NCBI GenBank assembly: GCA_029379385.1
Contig: CM055617.1
Location: 1,426,001 to 1,490,000 of the forward strand
Origin: Quillaja saponaria
Taxonomy: Eukaryota; Streptophyta; Magnoliopsida; Fabales; Quillajaceae
Direction: 5' to 3'
Length of the DNA: 64,000 nucleotides
Shown: one piece after another, positions 60,923 through 64,000 of the stretch
How the letters are laid out: every line of letters starts with the position of its first letter
How positions within the stretch are numbered: position 1 is the stretch's first letter
Program-made: the position numbers and the translations under genes
The notes under the pieces: generated by a model
Seen by the model: only the letters and a program-made list of their open reading frames with translations
Told to the model about the DNA's origin: nothing
Database searches by the model: none

Positions 60923-60925
<3 letters not shown>

Positions 60926-62769
60926 GAGAGGATGCAGATTGAAGCAGAATAGTGAAAGGAACTAGTCAGTAGAGGAAAAGAAATTGAGAGAATCCACATC
61001 AGTTTCAAGGACCATTTGTTTTCAAGACTGGTTAATAATAGCTTACAGGGGTAGAAAGCTAAAGGACTTATGACTCTCAATGTGGGCAAAAACTAAAAGG
61101 TGAAAGGCATGCAGTAATTAAACATTGGCACTTATTAGGGCATCTAATTTTTGTTTGATAGTGGAAAATGGGTTTGACTGCAATAGACATATGTAATTCA
61201 GGATAAGCAACGTGAAGAACCAAAAAAATAATATAAAAGAGGAACAGATAATGGTTGTGGCGGTGGTAGAAGTTTGATTGAAAGTTTCTTACACATATGA
61301 AGAGATATAGGAAGAGATGAGTAAATAGTTAAAATATATTTTATGTGAAGTCATATTATATATATAAAATTTAATTATATGTAAAAATTGGCCTGTATTA
61401 AATCTCATATCATCTTGAAAGTCACGAGTGTGACTTGGATTTGGAACTTCTATTGTTATACAAAAAGATCTGTGTAACAAAGAAAGATTCAAAGTGTATT
61501 TAATTATAAAAAATAAAAATAAAATTTAATTGAATCCGATGCCATTCATATTCATGAATAGGAAGCTCGCGGACTGCATTGCTTAAAGGTGAAGTTCTAT
61601 AATTGTTCTGCCACCATTCCGACCAGCTTTTAACACAATTTTAGCTTATGGATATTGGGAACTATTCTTTGTTCTTTGTTTTCCATTTCTAGGTTTCTCA
61701 CTCTGATTCCACAGCTTGCAATAAGTGAAAGCTGCCAACAGATCATTGACATTGCACACAGAGGGAAAGAGGGACCGTGACAGTGAGTGATAGAACATGA
61801 CCAACTTTTTCCATTTGAGTAGGGGAAAAGATCTACCAGCATTCTGCAAACAAGTTAATAAACTTTTTCACTTTTTGAGGTTATTATAGCTTTTTTACAG
61901 AGGAGATAATAATCACCAATATAGGTAAAAAATTAAAATAGTATTTTTTTTCATCTGAGTTTTCTAATCAATGATTCAATTATTTACCATTCTCAGAGGG
62001 AACAATGTTGTTTTGCAAAACAAAATGAATTGCTGCTTCTTTAGCTTCCAAAATACTTCATTTCATCGTACAGAGAGTTACAAATGCACAAGGTAATAGT
62101 AGATTTGTAACTTACAAGGGCCCGTAGTGTTTGGTACATCAGTGGGCCTAGTGACCAGTGAGTAGGCGAATAAGGTAGTACAATAGCCGGGATACTCCCT
62201 GCTCTGTGGAGCCCATTATGCAATGTCTGTCAGAAGCCCAAAACAGCTTTGCACTGAATTGGACCCTCTTAAGCTTGTATTTTCTTCGCTATTTTGTATG
62301 AATTTGCTATAAAAATAGACGAGTTATAGGAAGTATGATGATGATAATGTGAATTAGCAAGAGTGAAAGCCTTAAACTTTTTGAGTGTAAACAGTATCCA
62401 AATTCATGAAGAGAAGCTGAGTACCCAAAAAATGAGGAAATAGAATATATGGAAATTAAAAATAAATAAATAAATAAGGATTATGTTACAAACTTAATTG
62501 TCAAATACAAGCGCAGCTAGAATGAATCTTCTACTGGTACAATCCTGAACTTCACCAGGGAGTTGTGCATATTATAATCCTACTTTTCCTTTGTCATTTT
62601 TCATTCAGTCGCAAAGGGAGATCGAGGAATGACGGGCCTCAACTTTTGGAAGGAAAACAATCAAGTAACTTGACTTCATGTAAAGGAGTAAATGGTAAAA
62701 AAAGAACAGAAAATTCACAGGGATTCCGTTGCTTCAAAAAGGCTTTCCCTCCCTTGCTACAACCCAAGA

Positions 62770-64000
62770 TTAAATTTTCTGGGTTTCCTTCTGCTTTAGC
62801 TCTTCCTCAGCTGGATTATGTCTTTCTAATTTATCTTGCTCTCCATTTGTCTCTCGTCCGCTCTCCCTTAGCTTACTAGTCTTTCCAATTGCAAGAATAA
62901 GCTCTAGCTGTTTTTGCTGTTGTTCCTACACATAACACCAGCATGCAAGGAACAGAAATTACACTAAAGGTACTTTAGCACAAAAACTGATGATCGAAGA
63001 AAAAAGAAACAAATTGACTAAGCCCAAATCTTGTCACTAATGTCCATTTATTTATAATAAGATGTGGTTTCAAAAGACATAGTAAAGAAGCAACTGGAAT
63101 AAGTTTATAATCAGAAACAATGATCACATGTTCATTCTCACCTTTTTTTTTCTTTCCTTTTCCTTGATGGCCTGGCAAGGAATAATAATAATCTAGCTAT
63201 TGCTTCTAGAGGCAAATATTAAATTCATTCTGGAGTAACCAACGCCCAATATTAACATTAAAAACAAGTTTCATTCTAGTAGATTCATTTTCTAAACAAC
63301 ATCCAGTTTTTATAGAGTTTAAATAAACCTATTGAGAAGATCTTTATTTACCTGCATCGCTAGCAAAACCTTTTGAATTTCACCAAGCTCCTTTTCCAGA
63401 ATGTCTTCTTGCATTGCTAATGCTCTAGTAGCCTCAGAATTCTTTTGTGCCAAAGCTGCAGTCTTCAAGGGATAAATAAAAAATTAGTTCTTCTTTTCCA
63501 AGAAAGAAAAATATCAATAGTAACTGCAAGTTGATAAAAATTGTAACACATAATCAATTACTATGCTTTATAACTATTATGGATGAAAGGTCTTTGTGAT
63601 TATGCCTGAAGATAAAGCCTCCTGAGAGGATTTAACTATCAGCAGCTAGACCTTAGCAGTATAGCCTAACCATCTGGCACCAGCACCACCGCCACAGATC
63701 TTAACAGCTTGATGCTGTCAAAAGTGAAGCCATTTCTAGAAGACTATAACAGAATGTCATCTAGCAAACATAATCCACGTAACTTTATCTTCAGAGGGTT
63801 AACTAACGAGAACCAACATGTCATTTGAATTGATATATCATCAACATATACAAACCATTGAAAATTAAAGCTTATTATTTTACTTCAAATTGGAGCTACA
63901 GAGTAGTCCTTATGGGCCCAAGCTAAGTCAAATAATGGGTTTCCAGATGTCTCTACTGGCATGGATTTGAACTTTCTCCTACTCATTGCATAAAAAAATG
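62770..64000 (-). CDS. Coiled-coil protein, last two exons (5' part beyond window)
   Basis: Two linked minus-strand exons. The earlier is 63455-63352 (acceptor GACTGCAG, donor ATGCAG|GTAAAT) and reads LAQKNSEATRALAMQEDILE, then KELGEIQKVLLAMQ. The last, 62925-62770 (acceptor ATGTGTAG), reads EQQQKQLELILAIGKTSKLR, then ESGRETNGEQDKLERHN... to TAA. They join in phase 0. The earlier exon and the start of the last have heptad-like spacing of Leu, Ile and Met, a coiled coil. The tail is highly charged (EEELKQKETQKI). I do not recognise the family. No further exon is visible between 63456 and the window end, so the upstream intron is at least 545 bp. Confidence 0.65.

Larger units (their letters stand above)
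60548..62769. other. EPFL promoter and spacer
   Basis: Contains the EPFL 5' flank, a GA repeat and AT-rich spacer. Several short frames at 61290-62220 and plus 62565-62879 have no protein-like features; the last is the antisense shadow of the coiled-coil exon. No other gene is supported. Confidence 0.5.

Noticed and set aside
1..64000. CRISPR arrays, bacterial operons, integrons or phage
   Set aside because: The sequence is plant nuclear DNA; no direct-repeat/spacer array was seen.

Overview
This is nuclear DNA of a dicotyledonous flowering plant. The genes have GT-AG introns, the spacers are long and AT-rich, one tRNA gene has an intron, and a decayed piece of plastid DNA carries a nested LTR. 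The families and their order point to a eudicot, but the species cannot be read from the sequence. All exon models were made by eye from reading frame, splice sites and recalled family sequences; no search was run.

Layout, left to right. (1) 0-7 kb: 5' end of a UBP3/UBP4-type deubiquitinase (minus), plastid ribosomal protein L29 (plus), tubulin-folding cofactor C with a 1-nt frameshift (plus). (2) 7-13 kb: spacer with a 3 x 101-bp tandem repeat and one doubtful ORF. (3) 13.2-14.5 kb: an R2R3-MYB gene of the MYB53/92/93 type. (4) 18.7-22.7 kb: a plastid rpoB-rpoC1 fragment (NUPT) split by a 1,668-bp probable solo LTR with a perfect 5-bp target duplication. (5) 23-28.5 kb: a STOP1/STOP2-type zinc-finger gene, a 2 x 157-bp repeat with duplicated TGACGTCA palindromes, and two related small genes of unknown function. 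(6) 28.5-33.1 kb (minus): an 11-exon LRR receptor kinase. (7) 34.2-34.6 kb: a hAT-type MITE, then about 4 kb of AT-rich spacer. (8) 38.7-50 kb: an alpha/beta hydrolase with a 1-nt frameshift, a kinase-less WAK-type extracellular protein, tRNA-Tyr(GUA), and a plastid DnaJ of the DJA5/DJA6 type. (9) 50.4-58.6 kb (minus): two tandem UGT85A-type glycosyltransferases inside a larger duplicated block. (10) 60-64 kb (minus): an EPFL1-like secreted peptide gene and the last two exons of an unrecognised coiled-coil gene.

The gene order matters more than any functional grouping. As I recall the Arabidopsis map, UBP3, TFC C, the hydrolase and DJA5 sit near At4g39910-At4g39960, while RPL29, MYB53 and the LRR kinase sit at At5g65220-65240 (duplicate block At5g10280-10310 with MYB92, LRR kinase and EPFL1). 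Here the two sets are interleaved, which fits an ancestral block that was fractionated in Arabidopsis.

I found no convincing new multi-gene system. The best leads are the two-member small-gene family with an alternative, spliced C-terminus, the repeat with paired TGACGTCA sites just upstream of it, the gene-conversion-like block between the two UGT genes, and the 75-nt intron of the EPFL gene that can be read through in frame.
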